A stretch of 64,000 nucleotides of DNA. Source: Acanthamoeba lenticulata (taxonomy: Eukaryota > Discosea > Longamoebia > Acanthamoebidae). This document shows positions 1-12,200 of this stretch, one piece after another. The stretch lies in NCBI GenBank assembly GCA_002179805.1, contig NAVB01000069.1:62001-126000 (forward strand), read 5' to 3'. The notes beneath the pieces were generated by a model, which did no database searches, was not told the DNA's origin, and saw nothing but the letters and a program-made list of their open reading frames with translations. Made by a program: the position numbers and the translations under genes. The stretch's first letter is position 1. Every line of letters begins with the position of its first letter.

Positions 1-237
1 AGCAATCCAACACCAAGAAAAGATGCTGTGCAAGAAAAGGCCAGAAAAAATCAGGCAACGCCACCTTACACCGTCGCTTGGTGCATCCAGCATTAAGGTG
101 GCGCAAGGTAACGGAACGGACCTTCGCAACACGGCCTGAGTTCAAACACCAGGCGGTCCACATTGTGTTCGCATTTCTTTTGGCTTGAGTTCTCCCGGCC
201 ACCTCCCCTGGCATCTTTCGAAACCGCGCGTCTGATC

Positions 238-2125
238 ATGGATAACCTGTTGGCTGTGGCTTCTAAGGATGATCCTGAAGAGCTCTTCGAGCTCCTTGAC
301 GTTGTTGGCCATGGGTAGGCTCTCCCTTCCACTGTGCGCTGCGCATCTTCTCCGCGCTCTTGTTGCTCCTCTTTCGCCTTGCTTTGCCCGACTACTGCTT
401 TATTGATATTTAAATTATTCACCTCGAGTAGCGAGTTAATAATTGGATTCATTTCCGTGCAGCGCCTTCGGCACTGTGTGCTCTTGCCTGAACAAAAACA
501 CCATGGAACAGGTGGCAGTCAAGTTTATTCCCATCGATCCATCGTCCTCCGATACACGAAAGCTCCAGCGTGAAATTGACATTATGAAGATGATTCCTCA
601 CGCCCCAGAAGTGGTAACGTTTATTGCATCTTAAAGCCCGAAAATAAGCTTTTTTTGACCTCGCTATTGCTGCAGGTGACCTACCACGGCTGTTATGTAA
701 AGGACGACATGCTGGTACACCGTTTCCTATCAGTCCCTGCAGAGCGCTCCTTCTTTCTTACTCCTTGCGTGCGTGCAGCTTATCGTGATGGAATTCTGCG
801 ACGGCGGCAGCGTGATGGACATCCTCCGCCTTCCACACAAGCTTACCGAGGAGGTATGCACAAGGATCCGCGACACAACACACACACACAACACATTAAT
901 TGACTATTTTTTTCCTATATAGCAAGTTGCGGCTGCTTGCGCAGCTGTGGTGAAGGGCCTTCACCACCTTCACAAGAACGTGAAGATCATGCACCGCGAT
1001 GTTAAGGTGCAGCCCTATGCTTCCAACCTCCCACCTGCTGCGATGCACCCACATATTGACTGATGATCTGGGACGTGAAGGCTGCCAACGTGCTTCTCAA
1101 CAGCAAGGGCGAGGCCAAGCTGGCTGGTACGTTACTCTCACAAAACTGTCGTCTAGTAGCGTCTGCTGCTAAAGATGCTCATTCGTTTCTAACTGCGCTT
1201 TCCGACGGTTTAGACTTTGGCGTTTCGGCGCAGCTCAACACGACTGCTCAGAGACAGAAGACAGTGATCGGATCCCCCTTCTGGATGGCTCCCGAGTACG
1301 TTCGCTCCTTAAGCAAACAGTGTTTTCGAGCAAGTGGTACTAATACAACACGCCTGACTGCCACAGGGTGATCGATCAAGCCGATGCTGAGAATGCGACC
1401 GGTTACGACTCTAAATCGGTTCGTCTTTTCGCCAACGCACAAACGTGTTCTCACTGAACGATATGGTCGTGCTCATCCTCGGACGCGATGTTTGTTTACG
1501 TAGGATATCTGGTCTCTTGGAATCACGGCCCTGGAGATGGCCGAGGGCAAGCCGCCTCACTACGAGCTGCAGCCCATCAAGGTACGTCCAGCGCCATTCA
1601 CCAACTTTATTCGAGCTTTTTTAACACACCAGCCGCTGCTGGCAATTTACAGGCGATCCTCAAGATCCCCAATGAGCCTCCTCCCACGCTCAAGGAGCCC
1701 CACAAGTGGTCAGAGGACTTCAGCAACTTTTTGGCCAAGTGCCTGCAGAAGGATCCTGCTCACCGCCTCAGTGCCGCCGAGCTTCTTGAGGATCCGTTCA
1801 TCCAAAAGGGCATGAAGTTCAAGCATGTCCTGGCCGAGCTCGTCGAAGGGTGCATGCCCGCTTTGCTCAAGGCTCGCGCCGAGAAGCAAAACGAAGACAG
1901 CGATGCGGTACGCCGTGGGCCTTTTGGCGTGCTCGTGCTTTGCAGATAAGCTCACTGCTAAATGGCGTGCGTGGACAGGACGACGGCGATTCGTATGAAG
2001 ACGATGAGGATTCGGATGACGACAGCGAGAACAGCCACACGTGGTTCTCGCTGGAGAAGGGCGCCATCCTTACGTGCAACTCGTCCACGATGAAGGCGGC
2101 CATCACCGAGGCCAAGAAGAGCTAA
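238..2125 (+). CDS. STE20-family (MST/GCK-like) serine/threonine protein kinase
   Basis: Multi-exon kinase gene. The first exon opens at ATG 238 and splices at about 313 so that the Gly-rich loop reads GHGAFGTV. Later exons give the ATP lysine (VAVKF), the catalytic loop ([13 protein letters not shown]), DFGVSAQL, the activation segment [27 protein letters not shown] and the C-lobe up to DPFIQKG. The HRDxKAxN and GSPFWMAPE signatures are those of STE20/MST/GCK kinases. After the kinase domain come a short helix, a strongly acidic Asp/Glu/Ser stretch (about 1980-2035) and a short tail ending in a TAA or TAG at 2125. I see no SARAH or CNH domain, so the exact subfamily is open. Introns are about 60-140 nt; one holds a (CA)n run near 881-896. 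Such kinases usually act in cytoskeletal, stress or Hippo-like signalling (family knowledge; the role here is inferred). Confidence 0.9.
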
Positions 2126-2457
2126 GCCCGCGCGGGACCTTGGCGGAGCGCGAGCGGCGAAGAGCGGCGGGTTTATTTATTTTACTTCCACCTTGAACCC
2201 CCTTTGTATGTGTGTAACAAAAAATGGTTTGCTGTTCTTCCTGTAGAACGTTTTTTAAATCCTTCTTGTGTTGATGTTGACCTTGTTGATTGTGGTCGTG
2301 GGCAGAAAAAAAAAGATCTTTGGGAAAAAGTGCATCCATTCAACCCAAGTATGTACAATGCTGCCTAGAACCCACGCCAAAAAGTTCTGAGGGTCGATGA
2401 TTCGATCAATCTACGCCGAACGTGGCGTGGGGGGAAACAGGCAAGGGTAGTTGACCT
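2126..2457. other. Convergent intergenic region, 3' ends of kinase and ATG8
   Basis: Tail-to-tail spacer between the kinase (+) and ATG8 (-). It holds only AT-richer 3'-UTR-like sequence with an A9-type run near 2307. No conserved ORF was recognised on either strand. Confidence 0.5.
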
Positions 2458-3006
2458 TTACCACGAAGCACCCATAGTGCTCTCGGCCGAGTAGACGAGG
2501 TAGAGGAAGCCGTCCTCATCCTTGTACTTCTCGTACACCTGCGACAGCAGGGCACCCGACTGGGGCAATGAGTGCCCGTTTACGAAGAGGAACATGGCCT
2601 GCTCGGGGCGAAGCTCGATGTGCTTTCTGATTTCAGAAATGAGCTGCGTAACCGCAATGTCGCCAGGAGCCAAGAACCTGAAGTTTGATCATTAATAAGA
2701 ATGATCAGACCAAAGGCCAAGAAGGGAATCGAAGAGACAACAACTACTGTTGGGAAGCACGTACTTCCTCTTGGTGATGTCGGGAATTTGTGTGCTCCGA
2801 GCATGCTTTTCCACAATAACAGGAACTCGGTCGGGGTGGGCCTGCCTGATCTTGCTGGCGAGCCTTACCCTCTTCTCTGTTGTTTGTCAAAGATGGAAGA
2901 AGGCGTTAGGTTTGTACTTGATACTATTGCATCAAACGTGACTACTTAACGTACCAAAAGAGTTCTCCTGCTTGAAGGGAACACGCTCGACGTTTTCGGT
3001 GGCCAT
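2458..3006 (-). CDS. ATG8: Autophagy-related ubiquitin-like protein ATG8 (LC3/GABARAP family)
   Basis: Three exons on the minus strand encode a full-length ATG8 of about 120 residues. Exon 1 starts at ATG 3006 (MATENVER, then FKQENSFE). Exon 2 gives KRVRLASKIR...HPDRVPVIVEKH and the IPDITKRK segment; exon 3 begins FLAPGDIAVTQLI and ends at a stop at 2458. The spliced residues keep the helix-2/beta-1 motif and the W/L-site pocket typical of the family. The C-terminus reads STMGASW: the conserved glycine is followed by three residues, as expected for a precursor trimmed by ATG4 before lipidation with phosphatidylethanolamine. It acts on phagophores and autophagosomes and probably in encystation (inferred from the family). 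A G-rich tract lies just upstream of the ATG. Confidence 0.95.
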
Positions 3007-3029
3007 GTTTACAGATGTACAAAGAAGAT

Positions 3030-3065
3030 GGGGTTGGGGTCTTGTGGGGGTTGTGGACTTGGGGG
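3030..3065 (+). promoter_or_regulatory. G-tract cluster (G-quadruplex candidate) upstream of ATG8
   Basis: Four runs of 4-5 G (3030-3033, 3036-3039, 3046-3050, 3061-3065) with loops of 2, 6 and 10 nt lie 24-59 bp upstream of the ATG8 start. They sit on the strand opposite the mRNA, so any quadruplex would form in the template DNA, not in the transcript. The spacing is seen directly; function is speculative. Confidence 0.35.
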
Positions 3066-3323
3066 TGTGGTTGTTGTTTCGGTTGTGGAGTATCAAATTT
3101 ACTTGCGCGTTGGATGTGGTGCGGTAAAAAGGCGAAAGAAAGGGCAGGTGCACGCTTTTCACCACCGGTCGCCTCGTGAAATTCGGAAGATAAGTCGGCT
3201 TCCGTAAGGGTGCTGGATGTTCGGCGGAAATGGCCGTACGACGCCAGACAAGGGAAGTGGCGACAACCAGCTTCGGTCTGCTTGCTAACCAACGTGATAA
3301 GGCAGGATCGTGCTTGATGTCCT

Positions 3324-3782
3324 TTATTCTTCCGCGTCGACTTCCAACGCAGCAGTCTGAAGCAGTTTCAGGTCGACCCGGTCCAGGGCGCGTTCATGAG
3401 TGGCCTCAAGTACAACTGGAGGAGCAGCTCCGTTTCTCTGGGCTTCCCGCCATCTGTCCACACAAAGGCACCACCGGTCGCCGTCTTGCAGGCCAGGAAA
3501 AGCGGAGCGGGCGTTGGGTGTGGACAGGTCGTTCCCTTGACCGCGAGTAAAGGCAAGAAAGGCTGACGTCACCTGCGCGCATACTGTGTGGCGGCCCAAG
3601 TCCTGAGGCCCTGTTTCGCAGTATCCATTGCGGTAGAAGCCAGTCATGGGAGAGGTGGAACAGGGGGCGAGTGGCCCACCTAAAACGTTGCGGGAGGTCG
3701 AGCTCATGACAGGAGGAGCGATTATTGCAGAGAACAACAAGCAAACAGCTAGAGTGGTCAGTCGGCTTGTGAAGTGAAACAT
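3324..3782 (-). CDS. Secreted DUF2237-family protein
   Basis: Single exon of about 152 codons. The start is the ATG at 3782, which gives MFHFTSRLTTLAVCLLFSA: a classical signal peptide followed by PPVMSSTSRN. The longer frame upstream lacks a better start. The mature part matches DUF2237: NVLGGPLAPCS, GFYRNGYCETG, GRHTVCAQVT, FLAFTRGQGNDLSTP, DGDRWCLCVDRW and ALDRVDLKLLQ. DUF2237 is widespread in bacteria and some eukaryotes and has no assigned reaction; its cysteines and acidic residues suggest a folded globular protein. An N-terminal signal peptide on this usually cytoplasmic bacterial family is notable and suggests export or lysosomal delivery. It lies head-to-tail with the nudix gene. Confidence 0.85.
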   Translation of the reverse strand: MFHFTSRLTTLAVCLLFSAIIAPPVMSSTSRNVLGGPLAPCSTSPMTGFYRNGYCETGPQDLGRHTVCAQVTSAFLAFTRGQGNDLSTPNARSAFPGLQDGDRWCLCVDRWREAQRNGAAPPVVLEATHERALDRVDLKLLQTAALEVDAEE

Positions 3783-4023
3783 TCTGCACACAACAACCAC
3801 CTTCCGGAGCGGGGGTTTGTGCCCTGGCTTAGTAAGCACAGCGGCATCCTGACGTGCTGTTCTCTTTTAAGGATGTCAATTAATAATTATGAGCTGTCCA
3901 CTCTCTTCAGCCATGAGTGTAGCAAACCGTAAGGTGCTATCGAGCCAGAAGAGGCAAGAGAATGTGGAACTTTCCTTTTTCGAGTAATGAATACCTTATA
4001 TGTATTCAACATCGTGCCCTCTG

Positions 4024-4593
4024 TCAGAAAGGAGACCAGCGCAGCTCTTTCAGCTTCTGGATGCCTGTGCGCAAGAACAAGGGGTGTTCACCGGTGAGCT
4101 TGTAGCCATGGAAAGGATCGAGCTCGTGCAAACGTACTGGAGAACCAGGGTTGAGGAAACGCCTCCCACTCGACCCACATCCAGCTCTCGCACTTGTGCG
4201 GCTCCATCACGCGAGCCTCCTGGCATTCGTCCTTCCGATGCGCGAGGAAGAAGAGCGTGACGTAGTGGAGGTTGTAGGCCACGACATTGACGACTGTTGC
4301 GAACCTGCGGAAGTTCCCATATGGCAGGTAAGTGTCGTCACGGATAGAACCTTCAGTCCCGGGCGCATGTACTTGAACTCAGAGTCCAGCTCTAAGCCAG
4401 TCTCCTCCAGCACCTCACGACGGCCGGCCTCTTCCCAAGACTCGCCGAACTCGAGGTGTCCACCAGGCAGAGCGTAACTGCCTTGCCCATGGGAGCCCTT
4501 GCGTTTGCCCACGAGTACTTTGTTGTCACTTCGTCGGGCCACGATCACTGCGATACCCACCCGGGGCACGCGCTGACCATAACCAAAGAGCAC
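4024..4593 (-). CDS. Nudix hydrolase, NUDT15/MTH1-type (5' exon unresolved)
   Basis: The reading frame gives [14 protein letters not shown], then a complete nudix box [14 protein letters not shown]...[11 protein letters not shown] (Gx5Ex7REUxEExGU). A second exon continues [20 protein letters not shown] and [16 protein letters not shown], and a last short exon reads [11 protein letters not shown] to a stop at 4024. That C-terminus matches the end of NUDT15-type enzymes, which hydrolyse oxidised or modified nucleoside triphosphates. No in-frame ATG precedes the conserved region: the frame extends to a GTG at 4593 and is then closed by TGA. A candidate splice acceptor (CAG) ends at 4573, so a small 5' exon is probably missing from this model. 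The start is therefore uncertain; the family assignment is firm. Confidence 0.82.
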
Positions 4594-4760
4594 ATCACGT
4601 CAGGAACAGGGCATGCGAGTCGAAAGCAGAAAAGAAACAGAAGAAGAAAGCAATGGTGGTGGTAGAATGACTCCTGAGAGTGAACGAGCTGCTTTAGTGC
4701 AATCGAAACAATGACAATTTGTTTTTTGCGCTCATCATCACATCTTGCGCACAAAGCAAT

Positions 4761-6099
4761 TCACTGGCGAGCGCCATACGTGCATACATGGATAGAAACC
4801 CCCCACTATGTAAGTGCCTTTTGTGCTTACTGATGGAGAAGAGAAAGATGTGGCCCATGGGAAGGACAAGCGAGAAGGATGTTGCGGGGTTGTGTACCTG
4901 AACGTCCTTCGGGAAGGCGAACTTATCGGTTCCGGCGAGCAGCGTCGTCAGGGACTGCACGACGGGGAAGGGATGACTCTCTGGCAGGGCCTTGTTGCCG
5001 GGCCTGTCGGCCAGGGCGGCGTGCCAGCCCGCCTTCTCCGCGGCGTAGGCCTGCAGTGGCATGCATTAGTCCACAAAGCCAAGGATCCCTCGGCAGCCAT
5101 CGTAAAGGTTGAAGAAGGAAGAAGAGGCGAAAGAGGGAGACCTCGAGGATGTTGTCGGTGGCGAAGAGCGTGTGCTCGGGCGCGACGCCGATCTGCTGCG
5201 TGATGTTTTGGTAGCTGGGGGACTCAACCTTGAGGCCGATCGTCGTGTCAAAGTGCCCCTTGAAGAAGTGGAGCAGGTTGCCTGGAGGCAATGCAAGTCA
5301 CACATATGAGGCCAAGCTGGCGTAATTAGACACACAGCGACAGCGTGTGTACCAGAGGCCGTGTGGCCAAACAGCAGCTTCTGGGCGTTCACCGAGCCAG
5401 AAGAGTAGATGTAGGTGGGGATCTTGAGCTCCTCCAACCGCTTCAGGAAGGGAACCACATCCTCATACACGCTGCAACAAGGGTAGACGAGCATGAGAGA
5501 GTGCATGTGGTAAGAACAAGTGAGGAAGGCCACGTACTCCCCAATCAGCTCGCCCGACGCGAAGCCGCTCTTCCACATGTGGCCCTGGAGGGCTGTATGG
5601 TGTCGGTCATGAGGCAAAGTGCACTTAACGCCGTTTGAGCACGACAGCAGTACCCTTAAGAGCCGTGCTCTTTCGGTCCTGGTCCATCTGCCAGGTGACG
5701 TTCTCTATGACCTTGCCCAACACAGCAGCCTTGTCGCCCTCCGTAATCACGGGGACGCCCTGGTGGTGCATACCGGTTGAGCCACTATGCCGTTGGAGTA
5801 GTGAAGGGTTCGAGTACCGCAACGCCTTTCTGAGCGTCCTCGTTGGAGAGGTCCCGGAGAAGCTTGACGTCGGCCTGGAGCTGCTCTTCATCCCAGTGCT
5901 CTTCCAGATAGGTCTGCAGGTTGCGCCTGATGTAGGGGAACATCACATCGGCGACAAACGAGCTTCGAAATGGAGAAAAATGCAAATTAATCTTCCTCCA
6001 AGTCGGAAAGCCGAAGATCGAGACTTCACAAACGTACATGGAAGTGGTGGTTCCCTCAATGTCGAGCACGACGGCGCCAATGAGCGAAGGCGAACTCAT
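4761..6099 (-). CDS. ENOPH1: Enolase-phosphatase E1 (methionine salvage)
   Basis: Starts at ATG 6099 with [20 protein letters not shown], the E1 signature DxEGTT of this HAD phosphatase. Spliced exons continue [99 protein letters not shown] and [19 protein letters not shown]. Together these cover the whole family length with the SSGS and TDN HAD motifs. The enzyme converts 2,3-diketo-5-methylthiopentyl-1-phosphate to the acireductone in the methylthioadenosine cycle (family knowledge). The end is ambiguous: splicing after FAFPKDVQ reaches a stop at 4761, the usual family end; reading through gives a non-conserved tail of about 50 residues to 4694. It shares a 160-bp divergent promoter with the nucleoporin gene. 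Confidence 0.9.
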
Positions 6100-6259
6100 T
6101 TCTTCGATCTCTGCCGAGAAGAACAACAAAGAAAGCTGAGAAACGAAAAAAGAAAAGCACGATATCCAGAAGATTCCAGAAGCAAAAGGCGGGAAGTCCC
6201 ACATTTGCACGCCCTCGCTCACCAGCCACTTGGCCCTGCGATTGCCGCATTGAGTATTC
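6100..6259. promoter_or_regulatory. Divergent promoter region, enolase-phosphatase / NUP214-like
   Basis: Only 160 bp separate the start codons of two divergent genes (6099 minus, 6260 plus), so both core promoters must lie here or overlap the genes. No confident TATA or initiator was recognised. Confidence 0.5.
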
Positions 6260-9200
6260 ATGGAAGACGTAAGTGCTTGTTTGAAAGGAAAAATGTTGAA
6301 AAGATGTCCGCATCTGGCGATTAAATCTGCACCCACCCCTACAGGTGCTGCCCTGGCGTTTTATCGAATCAGGGGAGGTCACGCTCAGCAACGAGTATCC
6401 CGCAGATGACACCCCTGCAGAAGCGCAGTATCTTGCTATTTCAAGCCGCTATGGCTATACAGTCGTTTACACGTGGAAGTCACGTACGTGGCTACGCTGG
6501 TCCTCTTGTATCCCTGATTGTCCTGTTTTCCTAACTGCGGCGGCCGTATGCAACGCTAGACCTCTTGTTCATCAAGACGGAACAGCTCTTCGCCTTGACC
6601 AAGGCCAAAGCCAATCTCCTTGAGGGCGCCGCCAATGACGCCTTCCAAGCGCCCGTGTCGGGGTTCGTGCGAGGCCTTTACCTCTCGAGCGATGAACTCG
6701 TGATTGCTTTGGCCAAGCGGCGGTCGGTCCTCTTCTTCTCGGCCAAGGCGCTCGAGTCCAAGGTACTACACAAACTCAGCTCAGCTTGTTTTGTTCTTCA
6801 TCATGCTGACATTCATGGCCAGAACCCCGCGCCTCTGGGCAAAGTGCGCATCTGTGCCTCCAAGGAAGAGCACGTGACACAGCTCTCATGGCATCCGATC
6901 GTACCCAACCTTCTACTCGCCCTCAGCTCGAAGGGCAAGGTCACTCTCATTGATTCAGCTACTCGACGAAGCTAGTACGTCCTTCTTGCAAGACATCTAT
7001 GACGCTTCTCGGAGCTGAAACAAACGATTTGTCTCGCCCTCCAACAGTGAGTGGGGCACAGGCCTGCCAAACAACATCGTATCACTCTCGTGGACGCTCT
7101 CTGGCAAGGCCGTAATTGGCGGTTGCGGCAACGGTGAGGTGCTGTTGGTTACTAAGGACGGGCAGCTGCGCTCCAAGATCCCCCGACCTGACAGCGTCTT
7201 TCCTGGCGATGAAGCTGAAGGTATGGGATCCCCTTCTTTGGTTGTGGTCAACAAAAAAGGGTTTTCCGCTTAAGCCTTACTCTTGTGACCCGACATGTTG
7301 ACCGCGCGTGTTGCAGCGCACCAAGTGCTGCCGATCGGCGCCGCGATGATCGGTGTGGCCTATCGGTTGGTGGCGAGCCCCAACGAAAGCACGTTTCACC
7401 TGCTGGACCTCTCGAAAGCGGTATGTGCCTCCTGCCTTGCCACGATGGTGCAATGTCCCTTGAGTTGTATTCAGGACTAAACTCTGCCTACTTTCCCCTT
7501 CTCGTGCCCCGTCTAGTCGTCCGGAGGGCCGCAGGTCACGCCAGTCGACTACATTGGCATGGCCATGCCGGACCGCTCTAGTCAATACCATTTCGCCAGG
7601 TAAAGTGATGCCTATCCCCTTTCGTTCCGACTCTGCCACTTGTTCTCTGTACTGCTTGATACTAACAGGAGACTTCAATTGAATTGGCGAGCATGTCGTA
7701 GGCTCAAGGACTGGAATCTGCTGGTCATTGGTGGCAGCAACTTTGCTGAAATTGAAGTGCTGAGCCCCAAGATGACGGAAGATCGTGAAACCTTGCCGCC
7801 GCTTTCCCTCCACGACTCGTACCGAGCACAGGTGCCCATGCGAGGCGAAGGTATTTGCTCTATTACTCTTCTTATTCTACCCCCTCCCTTTTGTTTTTGT
7901 TTGCTTCGAGTATTTGACAACAAGCGCTTGCTGCTCATTCCAGATGACAATCACTTGCTCGGCATGACCTTTGACTTCACTTACAACGAACCCACGCCCG
8001 ACCCGACCAATGCGGACCGCACCCCATTTGCGCCGTCGCCCGTCTTCTTCATGCTCGTTGATGAAGGTGCGCTGCCTTGGCGTGAGAGCAGGATTGGATC
8101 ATTGCAGCTAATCGATCATCCCTTTTTTTTCTTCTTTGCACCGCGTTATAGGCAAGCTTCTTTCATACGTCTTTGTAAAGATGGACCTGCCGAAGGACGA
8201 CAAGCTCAAGTTGCCCTTCATGGTGCAGCCTGTGGCTCTGCCCGCCACCCAGCCCCTGCAACCGTTGGCGGAGAAGCCTGACGTCGTTCCGGCTGTGGCT
8301 CTTTCTTCCGTCACCACTGCGGCCCCGGCTGAAGGTGAGCTATATTCAGCGAGGTCTTGACCGGCAAACTTCAATTTTTTTTTTCTGACCTCACGTGCGT
8401 GTTGCTGGTTCAGCAGCTCCAGCCGTCACGCCTCAATCGCCAGCAGCGGCCCGCTCGTCGCTGCGTCAGGCGTCGCAGGGCATCACTGCCGCGCCCAAGC
8501 CTATCAGTGCACCGACAACGTCGGGGCTATTTCCATCGGCTCCGGCGACCGGCGGCGGGCCATCCTCCTTCACCTTTCCTGCCAGCACTGGCGCTGGCGC
8601 TGCCCCCGCCTTCAGCTTCACGGACATTGACACGCCGAAACCGGCAGCCGAAAGTCAGGCAGCGGCCAAGACCCCAGCCCCTGCCCTCAACTTTTCCGCG
8701 ATCCCTTCTCCTGCAGGCACATCTGGCTACTCGTTCGATTTACCCAAACCCACTCCCACAACAGCGACCAAGCCCTCTGCAGTGGTTGCGAAGCCGACTC
8801 CATCCGCAGGAGCGGCGGCCTCGTCGGCCGGTACCGCATTTACTATGCCGGCGTTGGATACCGATAAGGCGAAGCCTTTGCCCAGGGCGGGCGACATCAC
8901 AAAGCCAGCGGCAGGGACGACAATGCCCAAGCCTGCGGCTCCCACGATGGCCGCATCGGCTCCTGGCAAGCCTGTCGCGCCTGCTGCTGCGGTTGCCGCC
9001 TCGCCAAAGCCGAAGCCGCGCGAGCCCTTGTCCCTGCGTCCTGTGGTGGGCCCGGGCGGTGACGCCGTCGACCTGCAGAACCAATTTATGGAGCAAATCG
9101 ACAGCTTTGAGCGCGTGCTCGAGGAAGTCCGCGAGACCGAGCGCGAGACTGCGAAGCTAATGCAGAAGATCCAGCACGGCCCCGCGGCGCCCGGCGGTAC

Positions 9201-12200
9201 GCGCTTGCTTGCCCTCGTCTTCCTCCCTTCTCCTCATGTTCGGATCAGCAGTTTTGCTAACGACCAAAGCGATTGACCTTCGGCAGAGTTCACAGTGGTG
9301 GGTCTCAAGGAGCTGCGCAACTTGACGGACCAACTGATGGACGACATGAACTTGATCGGCGAGCAAAACGTGCAGCAACAGCAAGCGCATAAGCAAATTC
9401 ACGACCAATACTTTGAAGGTACTGTCATCTCGCCTCTTCAGCCAATCACCTATGATCACTGAGGAGCCTGACCTGTCTTCATCATCGATGCCCCAGCGAT
9501 GGGACGGTACACGGACGCCGACAGTCTGTTCCACGCCAAGACGGACAAGCAGTACCAGCAGCTGCTCGCTAACCGTAAGCTCGACGCCGAGTCAGCGGCG
9601 ATGCGCAAGAACATCCAAAAGCTCTCGACTGACGTGGAGACGAAGATCACTGAAGTCGAGACCCACCTGCAGCGCATGTGGAACGCTCAGCGGCGGAAGG
9701 AGAAAAAGGTTGAACCCCCTTATACCCTTCCACCCAATACCAGCAGTCACTCACACCAGCGCGCCAAAGCAGAGCATGCGTGCGCCTATGGGCGACACGC
9801 TCTATCGCACGCTCAAGACCTACGAGGAGATCGCCCAGGGTCAGGCACAACAGTTGCAGGACATGACCGAGCGTTTCGCACGGCTCAGAATGCGGAACCA
9901 GAGCGAGTACGCCTCGACCCTCGGACTCGGTGGCCTCGATGGCTCGCCCGCCGCCACGGCCTCCTCTGGCTCCGCCAAAAAGTCGCCGTTCCCTCGCGAG
10001 CAGCGTCGGTACGTTTCGTGTCCTCGCCCGCCCCGTGTGGCCGGTGTCTGTGTTCTGATCTCTCCACTGAGTTGGTGACAGGCGCCTATCTGTGTTGGAC
10101 CGCGAACGGAACGGAGAAGATGAGGACGGCGCTGGGCGCCGGTCGCGCGAGTTGCCGGTCACGCCCGACAACAAGGCCTACAGCGAGCGTATGCAGGAGC
10201 TCAAGAAAGTTGTTGTCCAGCGCGTGCGCACCACGCCCAAGCGGAGCCCCATTGCCGGCAAGCCGTCCCCAGCCACCACGCCCAACCGGTATGCACAGCC
10301 CCTTCCTCCCTTGATTGTAGCGCGTTTCCCGCACGCCAACGTGTCGTGCTGATCCATCGTGCTCAGGTCGACGACGAGCACACCCGCCGCGACTCCGACA
10401 ACGCCGCTCGCTGGCGCCGCACGGACCACCAAGCCTGCGCCGCCTTCGCTCTTTGGCGGGGAAAACGGCGCCGCAGCGGCCAAGCCTTCGCCGTTATCTG
10501 CCGGCAGCGGCTCCTCGGCCTTCTCGTTTGGCCTGCCTATGACATCACTCAGCAGTGGTAGCGGGCAGGCCGCGCCCAAGGCTAGCGCCACCGGAGCGTC
10601 CGCGACGCCGTCAGCAACAGACAAAACCTCCAGCGGCTTTGGTGTAGGCAGCCCGTCTCTGCCGTCGTTCAACGTGCCCGAGACCAAGCCCCTGCTTGTT
10701 TCGTCGCCCATCTCGCCTCCGCAGCGCGCCGTCAACCTGGCGTTGGCCTACGAGGAGTCAGACAGCGACAGGGATGACGACGAGTCTGAGGGTGATGAGG
10801 AGGACGCGTACCCAGACCTCGGCAGCAAAGGGCCCTCGACGGCGGCGGGCTTCACGCCCTCGGCCCCGACTTCGGCGTCAGTCGTCAAGCCAGCCTCCAA
10901 GCAGCCGGCCAAGCCCAGCGGTGGCCCCAGTACGTTTGACTCTCGCACCCTGACCTTCACCGGTGCGACTGGTCGTGCTCAAACGCCCAACACCACAGGC
11001 TCGCTGTTTGACTTTCAGCCAATGTCCAATCCGTTGGCTGCAGCACCGGCCACCTTTTCGTTTGACAGCAATGTGACGGCCATCACTTCTACGGCTTCCG
11101 CCAAGAAGGTCCGCTTGCTCTCCTTTCCGCCTCTACGCATCAGTCCTGGAGTCATTACTAACTCTGCGCTGTATCATATGGTGGGCCCAACAACAGAACG
11201 AAGCGGCGGGACTGCCCAAGCCGGCACCGACGACGGCCGTCAAGCCCGCCGCGACAGCCGCGTCTGGTGCCACAGCACCGGCTACAGCCTCCAAGCCCGC
11301 GCTTTCTTCTACTCTGTCCGCGCCTAGCGCGACGTCCAAGCGTACGTCCTTGTCCTCGATTGATGCCTTCGTGGTAATCGACAGTGTTTTTTGCTCAAAT
11401 TACACGTGTTGCGCAGAGCTGGGCAAGTCTCCCGTCGCCAAATCTCTGTTCGGCAGCACGGATGAGACTTCCACCTTCAGTTTTACTTCAGCTTCGTCGT
11501 CCTCGTCTTCGCTGTCGTCTTCCTCGACGCCGTCTTCGCTCTTCTCATTCCCTACGCCGGCCGCCTCCACTGCCTCGTCTGCTTCTTCGTCTTCCTCCTC
11601 TTCACTTTCATCCTCGTCTTCGTCATCTTTGTCATCATCATCAACGTCGGCCTTTTCCTTCTCGTCGCTCTCGACGCCCGCAGCAGCCTCCACCACAGCG
11701 GCCTCGACTTCAGCCTCGGCGCCGTCCACTGCCTCCACAACCAGCGCTGTGCCCAGCTTCAGCTTCTCTTCCCCGGCTGCCGCCTCCACAACCGCTGCCG
11801 CAGCGCCTTCCACGACAAGCGCCACCACCAGCGCCGCGACGACTGCGCCGCCGCCGTTGACCAGCGGCCTGGCAGCCTCATCGACAGCTCCGGCGACCAC
11901 TAGCTCCACGACCGCCACCACAGCGGCCCCTTCAGCATTCTCTTCGTTCTCCTTTGACAAGCCACTCGCGTCGTCGGGGTTGGCCGCTTCCTCGACTCCT
12001 CTGGCCACGACGCCGGGCGCTGGCACAACGTCCAGCCCGGCCCCGTTCGGCTCGTTTTCGTTTTCATCGACCCCGGCTGCGTCTGCCTCTGCCTCTGCTC
12101 CGGCAGCTACGGCGCTGGGCGCGACCACGGCTCCGCCTGCGGCCGCCGCGCCCTTTGGCAGTTTCTCGTTTTCGTCACTTACAACCCCGGCCGCTACGAC

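Noticed and set aside
881..896. (CA)n run as a possible regulatory repeat
   Set aside because: It is short and lies inside an intron of the kinase gene; no evidence of function.
4545..4754. Minus-strand frame upstream of the nudix domain as its first exon
   Set aside because: Its phase does not match the nudix frame at the acceptor, and no splice gives a conserved join.
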